Source of the DNA: Massilia sp. IC2-278
Lineage (GTDB): Bacteria; Pseudomonadota; Gammaproteobacteria; Burkholderiales; Burkholderiaceae_D
DNA: 64,000 nt
Assembly: GCF_020708045.1 (NCBI RefSeq)
Contig: NZ_JAJFES010000001.1
Location: forward strand, 248,001-312,000
Direction: 5' to 3'
The translations under genes and the position numbers were made by a program. The notes beneath the pieces are model-generated. The model had not been told where the DNA came from. It did not search any database and saw only the letters and a list, made by a program, of their open reading frames with translations. Positions 1 to 11,281 of the stretch are shown here, one piece after another (within the stretch, counting starts at the first letter, position 1; each line of letters begins with the position of its first letter).

Positions 1-1
1 C

Positions 2-358
2 GGCGGCCACACCGCCGAACGCTGCGAGCACGAGGAAGTCGTGATCGACAAGCTGGCCGACCTGGCCTCGCCGATCCTGCTGCAAACCTGCTCGGCCGGC
101 AAGACGATCCCGAAAGCCAAGCTCGAATTCATGCGCGCCGATGGCCAGGGCGACCGCATCAAGTATTTCGAGATCGAACTCGAGAACGTGCTGATCGGCG
201 CCATCAAGCCGAAGGTGGAAGAGGGCGCGATCATCCAGGAAAAGGTTGGCCTGAAGTTCTCGAAGATCAAGTGGAAGTACACCCAGCAAAAGGTGACCGG
301 CGGCGCCGGCGGCAATACCTCGGGCGGCTGGGACCTGGCGACCAACAAGGTCGTCTGA
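2..358 (+). CDS. hcp: T6SS tube protein Hcp (TssD), 5'-truncated by the window edge
   Basis: Hcp hexamers stack into the inner tube that the type VI secretion system expels into target cells. The open frame enters from the left edge, so only the last 118 residues are visible. They include the family's C-terminal beta-barrel half: an ELENVLI strand, an IKPKVEEG turn and a GLKFSKIKWKY strand, ending in a Gly-rich WDLATNKVV tail. The next gene is tssE, 76 bp downstream on the same strand, followed by tssH and tssA, which fits a T6SS structural operon. An internal ATG-like start near position 41 is not the true start, because the frame is open and conserved upstream of it. Confidence 0.9.
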   Translation, partial: GGHTAERCEHEEVVIDKLADLASPILLQTCSAGKTIPKAKLEFMRADGQGDRIKYFEIELENVLIGAIKPKVEEGAIIQEKVGLKFSKIKWKYTQQKVTGGAGGNTSGGWDLATNKVV

Positions 359-434
359 CCTGCGGGGGCAGCTCCGCTGTTTGCGGCACACGGGCCGGCG
401 TCCTGCCGGTCCTTCTTTTCCATCAAGGTTCGAC

Positions 435-899
435 ATGAGCGGTTTCATCCCCGGCGTGCTGGATCGCCTGATGGACGAGCGCGCGGAAGGAAGCGCCCAG
501 CTGTCGGTCGAACAGATCAAGGACCTGGTAGCGCGCGACCTCGAAGCGCTGCTCAATACCCGCGTGGCGCTGCCCGCCAGCGCTTTTGCCGGCCATCCGC
601 TGGCCGGGGCCTCGATCCTGAACTACGGCCTGCTCGACTTCGCCGCCTTCTGCCTCACGAGTGCGGAAGACCGCGCCGCGATCTGCGCCAGCATCAAGTC
701 CGCCATCGAAACCCACGAGCCGCGACTGAAGGAGGTCAGCGCCAGCCTGGTGCCGCTGGCCGGCAGCGTCAACCGGCTCGACTTCGTCATCCACGCGCGC
801 CTCGCTCTGCTCGATAGCGGCGACGCGGTGAATTTCAGCGCGGTGCTGCAGCCATCGTCGCTGCATTACGCGGTGCGGCGCACGACGCGTCCACGCTAG
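435..899 (+). CDS. tssE: T6SS baseplate subunit TssE (gp25-like)
   Basis: TssE is the gp25/lysozyme-like wedge component of the T6SS baseplate, on which the sheath starts to polymerise. The 154-residue product has the usual family length. It carries the N-terminal LDRLMDE helix, a central LLNTR segment, a SILNYGLLDF stretch typical of gp25-like proteins, and a C-terminal domain with FVIHARL followed by short strands. The ATG at 435 is preferred over an upstream in-frame ATG at 381, because the extra 18 residues are Arg/Pro-rich and unlike the family. It lies between hcp and tssH; tssF and tssG, often found at this position, are absent here and occur 28 kb downstream. Confidence 0.9.
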   Translation: MSGFIPGVLDRLMDERAEGSAQLSVEQIKDLVARDLEALLNTRVALPASAFAGHPLAGASILNYGLLDFAAFCLTSAEDRAAICASIKSAIETHEPRLKEVSASLVPLAGSVNRLDFVIHARLALLDSGDAVNFSAVLQPSSLHYAVRRTTRPR

Positions 900-931
900 T
901 TTCCTCTATCGATATCAAGGACCCGACATCC

Positions 932-3568
932 ATGGACATCAACCTCAAGACCCTGATCGGCAAACTGAACGACGCCTCGCGCACCGCGGCCACGCGCGCC
1001 GCCAACATCTGCGTCGGGCTGGGCCAGTACGAAGTCGACGTCGAGCACGTGTTCCTGGCGCTGCTCGAACAGCCCGACTGCGACTTTGTGGTGGCGGCGC
1101 GCGCCTGCGGCATCAGCCTCACCGCGCTGGAAAACGATCTGCGGCGCGAGGTGGCGCGCTTTGCCACCGGCAGCGCGCGCACGCCGGTGTTCTCGAAACA
1201 CCTGCCGATGCTGTTCGAGCACGCCTGGCTGATCGCCTCGCTCGGCAACGGCCAGCCGAACATGATCAGGAGTGGCCACCTGCTGCTGGCCCTGCTCACC
1301 GAGCCCGGCCTGGCCCAGCTGGCGCGGCGCGGCTCGCCGCTGTTCGCCGAATTCCCGCTCGACCGCCTGAAGCACGACTTCGACAAGCTCACGCGCGGCT
1401 CGAGCGAAGCGACGGCCGCATCCGGCGCACCGGCGATGGCGGGCGGCGACCCGGTCGGCGAACTCGAAGCGCAGGCGCCCGGCAAGACGCCGGCGCTGGA
1501 CCAGTTCACCACCTGCCTGACCGAACGCGCGCGGGGCGGCAAGGTCGATCCGGTGATCGGGCGCGACCCCGAGATCCGCCAGGCCATCGACATCCTGATG
1601 CGCCGGCGCCAGAACAACCCCATTCTCACCGGCGAGGCCGGCGTCGGCAAGACCGCGGTGGTCGAGGGGCTGGCGCTGCGCATCGCCCAGGGCGACGTGC
1701 CGGAAGTGCTGCGCGGGGTCGAGATCCACACCCTGGACATGGGCCTGCTGCAGGCCGGCGCCAGCGTCAAGGGCGAGTTCGAGAACCGCCTGAAGAACGT
1801 GATCGACGAAGTAAAACGCAGTCCGCACGCGATCATCCTCTTCATCGACGAAGCGCATACGATGATCGGCGCCGGCGGCACGGCCGGCCAGAACGATGCG
1901 GCGAATTTGCTGAAACCGGCCCTGGCGCGCGGCGAACTGCGCACCATCGCGGCGACGACCTGGAGCGAATACAAGAAATACTTCGAGAAGGACGCGGCGC
2001 TGGCCCGGCGCTTCCAGGTGATCAAGGTCGAGGAGCCCGACGAAGCCACCGCCTGCGCCATGCTGCGCGCAATGGCGCCGCTGATGGAACAGCATTTCAA
2101 GGTGCGCGTGTTCGACGAGGCGATTTCGGAAGCCGTGCGCCTCTCGCACCGCTACATCAGCGGACGCCAGCTGCCCGACAAGGCAATCAGCGTGCTGGAC
2201 ACGGCGTGCGCCAAGGTCGCGCTGGGCCAGAGCGCCACGCCGGCCCTGCTGGAAACCTGCACCCGCGCCATCGAGCAGCTCGACGCCCAGGCCGCGGCGC
2301 TGGGCCGTGAACAAAGCGCGGGCCTGGACCATGGCGCGATGCTGGCCCAGCTGCGCGACGAACGCGCGCTGCAGGCCGCCGAGCAGGAACGCCTGCAGGC
2401 ACGCTGGGAGCGCGAGCGCACGCTAGCCGACGAGATCGCGGCGATGCGCGGCGAACTCGAGGCCGGGCGCGGCGACGGCCCTGCCTTGAGAAGCATGATG
2501 GAGCAGCTGCACACGCTGCAGGGCGAAGCGCCGCTGGTGCCGGTACAGGTCGATGGGAATACCGTGGCGGCCATCGTCGCCAGCTGGACCGGCATCCCGC
2601 TCGGGCGCATGGTGAAGGACGAGATCAAGACCGTTCTGCAGCTGCAGCCGCTGCTGGAAGAGCGCATCCTCGGGCAGTCGCATGCGATCGGCGTGGTGGC
2701 GCAGCGGGTGCGCACCGCGCGCGCAAACCTGGACGACCCGAACAAGCCGAAGGGCGTGTTCCTGTTCGTCGGCACCTCGGGCGTGGGCAAGACGGAAACC
2801 GCGCTGGCGCTGGCCGATCTGCTGTACGGCGGCGAGCGCAAACTCGTCACCATCAACATGAGCGAATACCAGGAGGCGCACAGCGTCTCGGGGCTGAAGG
2901 GTTCGCCGCCGGGCTACGTCGGCTACGGCGAAGGCGGCGTGCTGACCGAGGCCGTGCGCCGCAATCCCTACAGCGTGGTGCTGCTCGACGAGGTGGAAAA
3001 GGCGCATCCGGACGTGCTCGAACTCTTCTTCCAGGTCTTCGACAAGGGCGTGCTGGACGATGCCGAAGGGCGCCAGATCGACTTCCGCAATACCATCATC
3101 ATCCTCACCTCGAACACCGCGTCGAGTACGATGATGGGCGCCTGCCTGAACAAGAGCGCGGCCGAGATGCCCAAGCCCGAGCAGCTCGCGGAGCTGATCC
3201 GCCCGCAGTTGATGAAGCAGTTCAAGCCGGCTTTCCTGGGCCGCCTGACGACCGTGCCCTTTTATCCGATCGGTGACGAGGTGCTGGCCAACATCATCCG
3301 CCTGAAACTCGACCGCATCGGCAAGCGCGTGCGCGACAACCACCAGGCTGCGTTCGAGTACGACGACGCGCTGGTGAACGCGGTGCTGGCGCGCTGCACC
3401 GAAGTCGATTCCGGCGCGCGCAACGTCGACACCATCCTGAACGGCACCTTGCTGCCCGAGATCGCCGACACCGTGCTGGCGCGCATGGCCGAGGGCGGGG
3501 CGATCGCGCGCATCAAGGTGAGCGCCACCAAGGCGGGGCGCTTCAAGTACACGATCGAGCCGGCATAA
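932..3568 (+). CDS. tssH: T6SS ATPase TssH (ClpV)
   Basis: ClpV is the AAA+ unfoldase that disassembles contracted TssB/TssC sheaths so they can be reused. The 878-residue protein has an N-terminal Clp-N domain (about 1-150), a first AAA module with Walker A GEAGVGKT (234-241) and Walker B ILFIDEAHT, a coiled-coil middle region (about 430-530), and a second AAA module with Walker A GTSGVGKT (614-621) and Walker B VVLLDEVEKAHP. The length and the short middle domain match ClpV rather than ClpB. It begins 32 bp after tssE and ends 9 bp before tssA, which has a strong ribosome site, so these genes are probably cotranscribed. Confidence 0.96.
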   Translation: MDINLKTLIGKLNDASRTAATRAANICVGLGQYEVDVEHVFLALLEQPDCDFVVAARACGISLTALENDLRREVARFATGSARTPVFSKHLPMLFEHAWLIASLGNGQPNMIRSGHLLLALLTEPGLAQLARRGSPLFAEFPLDRLKHDFDKLTRGSSEATAASGAPAMAGGDPVGELEAQAPGKTPALDQFTTCLTERARGGKVDPVIGRDPEIRQAIDILMRRRQNNPILTGEAGVGKTAVVEGLALRIAQGDVPEVLRGVEIHTLDMGLLQAGASVKGEFENRLKNVIDEVKRSPHAIILFIDEAHTMIGAGGTAGQNDAANLLKPALARGELRTIAATTWSEYKKYFEKDAALARRFQVIKVEEPDEATACAMLRAMAPLMEQHFKVRVFDEAISEAVRLSHRYISGRQLPDKAISVLDTACAKVALGQSATPALLETCTRAIEQLDAQAAALGREQSAGLDHGAMLAQLRDERALQAAEQERLQARWERERTLADEIAAMRGELEAGRGDGPALRSMMEQLHTLQGEAPLVPVQVDGNTVAAIVASWTGIPLGRMVKDEIKTVLQLQPLLEERILGQSHAIGVVAQRVRTARANLDDPNKPKGVFLFVGTSGVGKTETALALADLLYGGERKLVTINMSEYQEAHSVSGLKGSPPGYVGYGEGGVLTEAVRRNPYSVVLLDEVEKAHPDVLELFFQVFDKGVLDDAEGRQIDFRNTIIILTSNTASSTMMGACLNKSAAEMPKPEQLAELIRPQLMKQFKPAFLGRLTTVPFYPIGDEVLANIIRLKLDRIGKRVRDNHQAAFEYDDALVNAVLARCTEVDSGARNVDTILNGTLLPEIADTVLARMAEGGAIARIKVSATKAGRFKYTIEPA

Positions 3569-3577
3569 GGAGGCGTC

Positions 3578-4591
3578 ATGAGCACGCTCGAACAACTCCT
3601 CACACCGATCAGCGAGGCGGCGCCCTGCGGCGAGAGCCTGGCGTTCACGCCCGAGCTCGATGCGATTGCCCAGGCGCGCAAGGCCGACGACCCGTCGCTG
3701 GAGCAGGGCGCCTGGGTCACCACACTGAAGGAAGCCGACTGGAAGTTCGTCTCGAAACGCTGCGCGCTCCTCATCGAGACGCGCAGCAAGGACCTGCAAC
3801 TGGCAGTATGGCTGGCCGAGGCGAACGCCAGGACCGCCGGCCTGCGCGGCCTGGGCGACGCGCTGCAGCTGATCGGCGCGCTGTGCGAACGTTACTGGGA
3901 CGGCCTGTATCCGCTGCCCGATGAAGACGGCTTCGAGCAGCGCATCGGTAACCTGAGCTGGATCGCGGCGCGCGTGCCGCAGCTGGTGACGGAATGCCCG
4001 GTGACCGAAGGCGCGGGCTTTTCGATGCGCGACATCGAGGCCGCCCGCACGCACGGGGCCGACGCGATTGCCGATGTCGAAACGGCGCGCAGCCGTACCT
4101 CGAAAGCCTTTTCCGACAAGCTGCTGGGCGATGGCGAGCATTGCCTGGCGATGCTGGCGGAGATGGAAGCAGCCATCGACAGCCTGCTGGGGAGCGATGG
4201 TCCGAGCTTCAGCAATGCGAAGACGGCGTTACAGAACCTGATCCATTTCGTGACGCCGGCGGCCGGCAAGGCGGCTGCAACTGCGACGCCATCATCGGCG
4301 GTGCAGGCGGGTGCGCAAGCGTCGGTCCCGCTTCCGCCGGCGGCATCGGGCGCGGTGGCATCCGGGCCGCTGCAAAGCCGCGCCCAGGCCCTGGCCCAGC
4401 TGCGCGCAGTGGCCGAGTTCTTCCGCCACACCGAGCCCCACAGCCCGGTCGCCTACCTGGCCGACAAGGCGGCCAGCTGGGGCGAGCAGCCGCTGCACGT
4501 GTGGCTCAAGTCGGTGGTCAAGGATGCGGCGGCGCTGGCCCATGTCGACGAATTGCTGGGCGTGAGACGGGAAGGGGAAAAGGAAGAGTGA
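3578..4591 (+). CDS. tssA: T6SS protein TssA (ImpA N-terminal family)
   Basis: TssA proteins prime baseplate and tail assembly at the T6SS membrane complex. The 337-residue product has the ImpA_N domain in its first ~130 residues (PCGESLAFTPELDAI, then DWKFVSKRCALLIETRSKDLQLAVWLAEA, and YWDGLYPLPDEDG). An Ala-rich linker (about 215-265) leads to a short C-terminal domain containing RAQALAQLRAVAEFFRHTEPHSPVAYL. It is translated from an ATG with the ribosome site AAGGAGG just upstream. It is the last T6SS gene of this block. Its TGA stop codon forms the start of an extended palindrome, and a GC-rich terminator follows. Confidence 0.9.
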   Translation: MSTLEQLLTPISEAAPCGESLAFTPELDAIAQARKADDPSLEQGAWVTTLKEADWKFVSKRCALLIETRSKDLQLAVWLAEANARTAGLRGLGDALQLIGALCERYWDGLYPLPDEDGFEQRIGNLSWIAARVPQLVTECPVTEGAGFSMRDIEAARTHGADAIADVETARSRTSKAFSDKLLGDGEHCLAMLAEMEAAIDSLLGSDGPSFSNAKTALQNLIHFVTPAAGKAAATATPSSAVQAGAQASVPLPPAASGAVASGPLQSRAQALAQLRAVAEFFRHTEPHSPVAYLADKAASWGEQPLHVWLKSVVKDAAALAHVDELLGVRREGEKEE

Positions 4592-4633
4592 AATAATCTT
4601 TCATGGAATGCTTCCAGGTGAAAGAATATTTCA
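4589..4633. repeat. Paired palindromic arms, 30-bp period (copy A)
   Basis: Two 15-bp imperfect palindromes, TGAAATAATCTTTCA (4589-4603) and TGAAAGAATATTTCA (4619-4633), start exactly 30 bp apart. They are near reverse complements of each other. Between them is a third dyad, TGGAA-TGC-TTCCA, so the whole block can fold as one long hairpin. It starts on the tssA stop codon and lies between convergent tssA and the phasin gene. A second locus with the same architecture occurs at 45129-45173. Confidence 0.7.
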
Positions 4634-4659
4634 GGGCGGCCGCAGTGGCCGCCCTGTTT
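4632..4659. terminator. Terminator between tssA and the phasin gene
   Basis: A 10-bp perfect stem CAGGGCGGCC / GGCCGCCCTG with a 5-nt loop is followed by TTTG on the plus strand. It is symmetrical and sits between convergent genes, so it may serve both. Confidence 0.7.
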
Positions 4660-4671
4660 GTTGGCCGACGC

Positions 4672-5244
4672 TTATTCGACCGGCTGGTCGCCCGGCGCAG
4701 CCGGCTTGTTCATGCCGGGATTGACCATCGACGAAGCCTTGGCGATCTGCTCCTCGACGTTCTGTACCGCCTGGCGCGTGGCTTGCGTCACCTGCTCGTA
4801 GCCCTTGAAGGCGTTGTCGATGGCGGCCTTGATGATCTCGACCGCGTTCTCCGAACCCGGCTTCACGTTCTGCGTGACGTCGTAGATCAGGGCCGACAGC
4901 GTGCTTTTCGCTTCCGCCACGTGCACGTCGGCCGCGCGCCGGAACTCGCTCTGCATCTCGTCGATGATGGTCTTCAGCTGGGCGCGGTATTCGGCGCTGT
5001 CGGTGGCGCCCGGCGCCATGCGGGCCGACAGGGCATCGAAGGCGGCGCGGGCGTCGCGCGCCTGGCTCAGGTCCCGGCTGGCGGCCAGGGTCTGGTCCAT
5101 CGTGTTGCGGGCGGTTGCCATGTTCAGCGCGACGACCTGCTCCAGACCCTTGACCGTTTTACTGGCAAGCATGTCGAAGGTCTGCATCTGCAGGTCGAAC
5201 AGGGTTTTGGTGGCGCTGGCGAATTGCTCGGGGCTCGTGAACAT
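4672..5244 (-). CDS. Phasin family protein
   Basis: Phasins coat polyhydroxyalkanoate granules in the cytoplasm. The 190-residue product starts MFTSPEQFASATKTLFDLQ, the typical beginning of betaproteobacterial phasins. It continues as an almost unbroken amphipathic helix (LQMQTFDMLASKTVKGLEQV ... MATARNTMDQTLAASRDLSQ), with no signal peptide and no membrane segment. The ATG at 5244 is chosen because a GAGGAGAC ribosome site lies immediately upstream; an ATG 48 bp further upstream only adds an unrelated basic leader. No PHA synthase gene is in the window, so the granule role rests on family membership. Confidence 0.9.
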   Translation of the reverse strand: MFTSPEQFASATKTLFDLQMQTFDMLASKTVKGLEQVVALNMATARNTMDQTLAASRDLSQARDARAAFDALSARMAPGATDSAEYRAQLKTIIDEMQSEFRRAADVHVAEAKSTLSALIYDVTQNVKPGSENAVEIIKAAIDNAFKGYEQVTQATRQAVQNVEEQIAKASSMVNPGMNKPAAPGDQPVE

Positions 5245-5325
5245 CAATGTCTCCTCGGTATAAGTATGGAACGACGGACGACGTGCTGGCACACATGCTG
5301 GCTCAGTTGTAGAACGAGCAGCCTA

Positions 5326-5529
5326 TTATTTAGCAACGATGAGCTTTTCGCAACGGGCGTCCCGATACGGACCGGCGGCGCGTTCCCAGCCCGGGCCGAG
5401 CGGGGTTTGCGAGCAGGCCAGCGAACCGTCGGCCTTGCTGCGCCACTGGAACCAGGGCGCGGGCCTGGCGAGGGCGCCCGCACAGACGGTTGCGATGATG
5501 AAGCCGCTGACAAAGGTGGAGAGTTTCAT
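5326..5529 (-). CDS. Small predicted secreted protein, unknown function
   Basis: The 67-residue product has a clear Sec-type signal peptide (MKLSTFVSGFIIATVCAGALA) followed by a mature part of about 46 residues with two Cys, three Trp and the pattern WFQWRSKADGSLACSQ ... GPGWERAAGPY. I do not recognise a family. It is divergent from cueR, and the CueR-type dyad at 5572-5602 lies only about 43 bp upstream of its start codon. A copper link is therefore possible but rests on position alone. The upstream extension of the frame lacks coding character and is ignored. Confidence 0.55.
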   Translation of the reverse strand: MKLSTFVSGFIIATVCAGALARPAPWFQWRSKADGSLACSQTPLGPGWERAAGPYRDARCEKLIVAK

Positions 5530-5571
5530 GTGAGGCCGAGCATAGCACAGGCGGGGGGGCGCAATCCGGTC

Positions 5572-5602
5572 TTGTGCTTCCCATGATGGGAAGGTGTATG
5601 CT
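5572..5602 (+). promoter_or_regulatory. CueR-type operator-promoter of cueR
   Basis: -35 TTGTGC and -10 TATGCT are separated by 19 bp, the over-long spacer that MerR-family activators need. The spacer carries the dyad TTCCC-ATGAT-GGGAA. The same architecture is found upstream of copA (33442-33472). It suggests CueR autoregulation. Confidence 0.8.
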
Positions 5603-5627
5603 TTTCGCTCGACTGGAGAACAATAGA

Positions 5628-6026
5628 ATGGACAGCATGAATATCGGCGACGCCGCCCGCGCCTCGGGCGTATCGGCCAAGATGATCCGCCATTACGAAT
5701 CGATCGGCCTGATTGGCGCCGCGCGCCGCACCGATGCCGGGTATCGCGTGTATGCAAGCCAGGACGTGCAGGTGCTGCAATTCATCCACCGCGCCCGCGC
5801 GCTCGGCTTTTCGCTGGACCAGATCCGCGATTTATTGGCGCTTTGGCAGGACAAGGGTCGCGCAAGTGCCGACGTGCGGGCGTTGGCCCGCGAGCATATC
5901 GATGAATTGAACCGCAAGATCGCGGAAATGGAGGCGATGCGGCGCACGCTCGAGCAATTGGCAGCGTCATGCCATGGGGATAGCCGTTCGGATTGCCCGA
6001 TCCTGGATGACCTGGCTGCGCAATAG
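5628..6026 (+). CDS. cueR: Cu(I)-responsive MerR-family regulator CueR
   Basis: CueR binds Cu(I) in the cytoplasm and activates copper-export genes by untwisting promoters with 19-bp spacers. The 132-residue product has the MerR winged-helix start (MNIGDAARASGVSAKMIRHYE), the GYRVY wing, a dimerisation helix, and the metal loop Cys-X7-Cys (CHGDSRSDC) that marks the copper-type subgroup. The ATG at 5628 has GGAG at suitable spacing; a second ATG at 5637 would remove only three residues. Its own promoter contains a matching dyad. The likely main target, copA, is 28 kb away rather than adjacent. Confidence 0.92.
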   Translation: MDSMNIGDAARASGVSAKMIRHYESIGLIGAARRTDAGYRVYASQDVQVLQFIHRARALGFSLDQIRDLLALWQDKGRASADVRALAREHIDELNRKIAEMEAMRRTLEQLAASCHGDSRSDCPILDDLAAQ

Positions 6027-6040
6027 GGGAGTAGAAATGA

Positions 6041-6078
6041 AAAACGCCGCAAACCTTGGATAAGGATTGCGGCGTTTT
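6041..6078. terminator. Bidirectional terminator between cueR and the tRNA-Leu array
   Basis: Long hairpin: AAAACGCCGCAA (6041-6052) pairs with TTGCGGCGTTTT (6067-6078), and the stem continues inward (CCTT/AAGG) to a GGAT loop. Both strands have A/T runs at the stem ends, suiting convergent cueR (plus) and tRNA (minus) transcripts. Confidence 0.85.
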
Positions 6079-6103
6079 GCACCGGATAACCGGGAAAAGC
6101 CTT

Positions 6104-6188
6104 TGGTGCCCACGGAGGGACTCGAACCCCCACACCTCGCGGCACATGGACCTGAACCATGCGCGTCTACCAATTCCGCCACGTGGGC
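6104..6188 (-). tRNA. tRNA-Leu (anticodon CAG), copy 3 in transcription order
   Basis: An 85-nt gene including an encoded CCA. The acceptor arms GCCCACG / CGTGGGC pair perfectly, discriminator A precedes CCA, a long variable arm is present, and the anticodon loop reads TTCAGGT. It appears identical to the other two copies. Confidence 0.96.
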
Positions 6189-6250
6189 ACTGCTGGGTAC
6201 TGCTAACACAACGATACTACTGACTACTGCGGATTACACTTCCGGTAGAG

Positions 6251-6335
6251 TGGTGCCCACGGAGGGACTCGAACCCCCACACCTCGCGGCACATGGACCT
6301 GAACCATGCGCGTCTACCAATTCCGCCACGTGGGC
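6251..6335 (-). tRNA. tRNA-Leu (anticodon CAG), copy 2
   Basis: An 85-nt class II tRNA identical to its neighbours, with the same acceptor stem, CAG anticodon, long variable arm and encoded CCA. A 62-bp spacer separates it from the copy at lower coordinates. The spacers differ in sequence, so the tRNA units rather than the spacers are conserved. Confidence 0.96.
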
Positions 6336-6412
6336 ACTGATGCTGCTAACTTCATTTTTGCGTTACCTTGACGGTATCGCGGTACAACAAACTGCGGAGT
6401 ACTGCCAGTAGT

Positions 6413-6497
6413 TGGTGCCCACGGAGGGACTCGAACCCCCACACCTCGCGGCACATGGACCTGAACCATGCGCGTCTACCAATTCCGCCACGTGGGC
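6413..6497 (-). tRNA. tRNA-Leu (anticodon CAG), copy 1 (promoter-proximal)
   Basis: First tRNA of the minus-strand array: 85 nt, acceptor GCCCACG/CGTGGGC, CAG anticodon, encoded CCA. A leader of roughly 170 nt separates it from the promoter at 6673-6700. Confidence 0.96.
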
Positions 6498-6560
6498 CTT
6501 ATTTACTGCTCTTGCTGCTTGCTGCTCATTTACTGCTTTACTGCTGAAGCTGATACAATA

Positions 6561-6650
6561 TCAGGCTTTCCTATTTTTCGCTAGATCAACTTTCGCTGTC
6601 TTACGTAGAACTTCCTGATCCTGCTGCTTCTTTTTCTTTCGCTTCAACAT
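6561..6650 (-). CDS. Possible 29-residue basic leader peptide of the tRNA-Leu transcript
   Basis: A short ATG-initiated frame lies in the leader between the tRNA promoter and the first tRNA-Leu. Its 29 residues include 9 Lys and 3 Arg, beginning MLKRKKKK. The ATG is only about 15 nt from the expected transcript start, and no convincing ribosome site is visible. It may be translated or may simply be spacer. A precedent for a basic peptide encoded in a tRNA operon is tpr of the E. coli tyrT operon. Confidence 0.3.
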   Translation of the reverse strand: MLKRKKKKQQDQEVLRKTAKVDLAKNRKA

Positions 6651-6672
6651 GTGTCGTTGCGAGAGAGCCGAG

Positions 6673-6700
6673 ATTATAGCGGAAGGATTGCAAAAGTCAA
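6673..6700 (-). promoter_or_regulatory. Sigma-70 promoter of the tRNA-Leu array
   Basis: On the minus strand, -35 TTGACT and a perfect -10 TATAAT are separated by 16 bp, followed by a GC-containing discriminator. Transcription would start near 6666 and run through all three tRNAs to the terminator at 6041-6078. Confidence 0.8.
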
Positions 6701-6949
6701 AGACTCTCCTGCAAGGGCATAACGGACCCTGCAGCACATCGAAATGACCGCACCGAAATGCCCGGCAAGGTGCCAGCCTATTTCCATCGCTAATCGGCCC
6801 CACGTTTCAATTCGCTCTATATAGCGCCACGCAGCACGCTTCGTTAGGCGAATCGCCCGGTCCTCCGTTACACTACGCCTGTCAAGGTGTCAATCCAACC
6901 ATGGTGCCGGCCGCTCCGGCGCTACTATAGAAGAATTCAAGAAACCGAT
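6701..6949. other. Intergenic region between the tRNA promoter and rnr
   Basis: About 250 bp with no supported gene. It should hold the rnr promoter, and weak -10-like hexamers occur (TACACT near 6869, TACTAT near 6923), but no convincing -35 partner was found. An in-frame GTG at 6887 would extend RNase R by 21 residues of non-family-like sequence through this region. Confidence 0.4.
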
Positions 6950-10392
<3,443 letters not shown>

Positions 10393-10396
<4 letters not shown>

Positions 10397-11127
10397 AGAA
10401 TAAAATGATTTTCGGTTTCCACGCGGTGACGTCGCGCCTGCGCCACGAAGCCCAGTCGGTGGAAGAAATCTTCGTCGACGCCGAGCGTAACGACGCCCGC
10501 ATGAAGGCCCTGGTCGCCAACGCCAAGGAAGCCGGCGTGCGCGTGATGCCGGTCGAGGCAGCCCGTCTCGACAAGATCGTCGGGACCCGTCGCCACCAGG
10601 GCGTGATCGCCTTTGCCAGCCAGCTGGCGCTGGCGCGCAACCTCGACGAGCTGCTGGACGCCATCGACGGCCCGCCGCTGCTGCTGATCCTGGACGGCAT
10701 CACCGATCCGCACAACCTGGGCGCCTGCCTGCGCGTGGCCGACGGTGTCGGCGCGCACGCGGTCATCGTGCCGAAGGACCGTGCGGTCGGCCTGAACGCC
10801 ACCGCGGCCAAGGTCGCCAGCGGCGCCGCCGAGACCGTCCCCTACATCACGGTGACGAACCTGGCGCGCACCATGCGCGACCTCAAGGAACGCGGCATCT
10901 GGCTGATCGGCACCTCCGACGACGCCGACAAGGGCCTGTACGAAGCCGACTTCACCGGCCCGACCGCGCTGGTGATGGGTTCGGAAGGCGAGGGCATGCG
11001 CCGCCTGACCCGCGAAACCTGCGACCTGCTGGTCAGCATCCCGATGTTCGGCTCGGTCGAGAGCCTGAACGTGTCGGTGGCTTCCGGCGTCTGCCTGTAC
11101 GAAGCGCGGCGCCAGCGCGGCGCCTGA
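10393..11127 (+). CDS. rlmB: 23S rRNA (guanosine-2251-2'-O)-methyltransferase RlmB
   Basis: RlmB methylates G2251 of 23S rRNA. The 244-residue protein has the SpoU_sub_bind N-terminal domain ([14 protein letters not shown]...) and the SPOUT catalytic domain with motif 1 [17 protein letters not shown], motif 2 [10 protein letters not shown] and motif 3 [18 protein letters not shown]. The ATG overlaps the rnr stop codon as ATGA. A second ATG at 10405 is possible. rnr-rlmB is a conserved pair in betaproteobacteria. A good terminator follows. Confidence 0.96.
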
Positions 11128-11166
11128 TCCAATAGGCTTCGTTCCCGACAGCTTGCTGCCTGTCAT

Positions 11167-11191
11167 AAGCGCCCTTCGCGGGCGCTTTTTT
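11167..11191 (+). terminator. Rho-independent terminator after rlmB
   Basis: Stem AGCGCCC / GGGCGCT with a short TTCGC loop followed by six T residues, 40 bp after the rlmB stop codon. Confidence 0.88.
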
Positions 11192-11281
11192 ATTGTCTCA
11201 TGGCAACTTAGATGACGCTCCGCTACGCATAATGGCTCGTCCGATCGACGATCCATCGACTGTATTTCATTGGAGCCGGCC

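Noticed and set aside
4595..5586. Plus-strand frame across the phasin gene
   Set aside because: It runs antisense to the phasin, which has the conserved MFTSPEQF start and a good ribosome site; the antisense product is domain-free.
6104..6497. Three regularly spaced identical repeats resembling a CRISPR-like array
   Set aside because: Each repeat is a complete tRNA-Leu with cloverleaf and CCA; the spacers are short and unequal.
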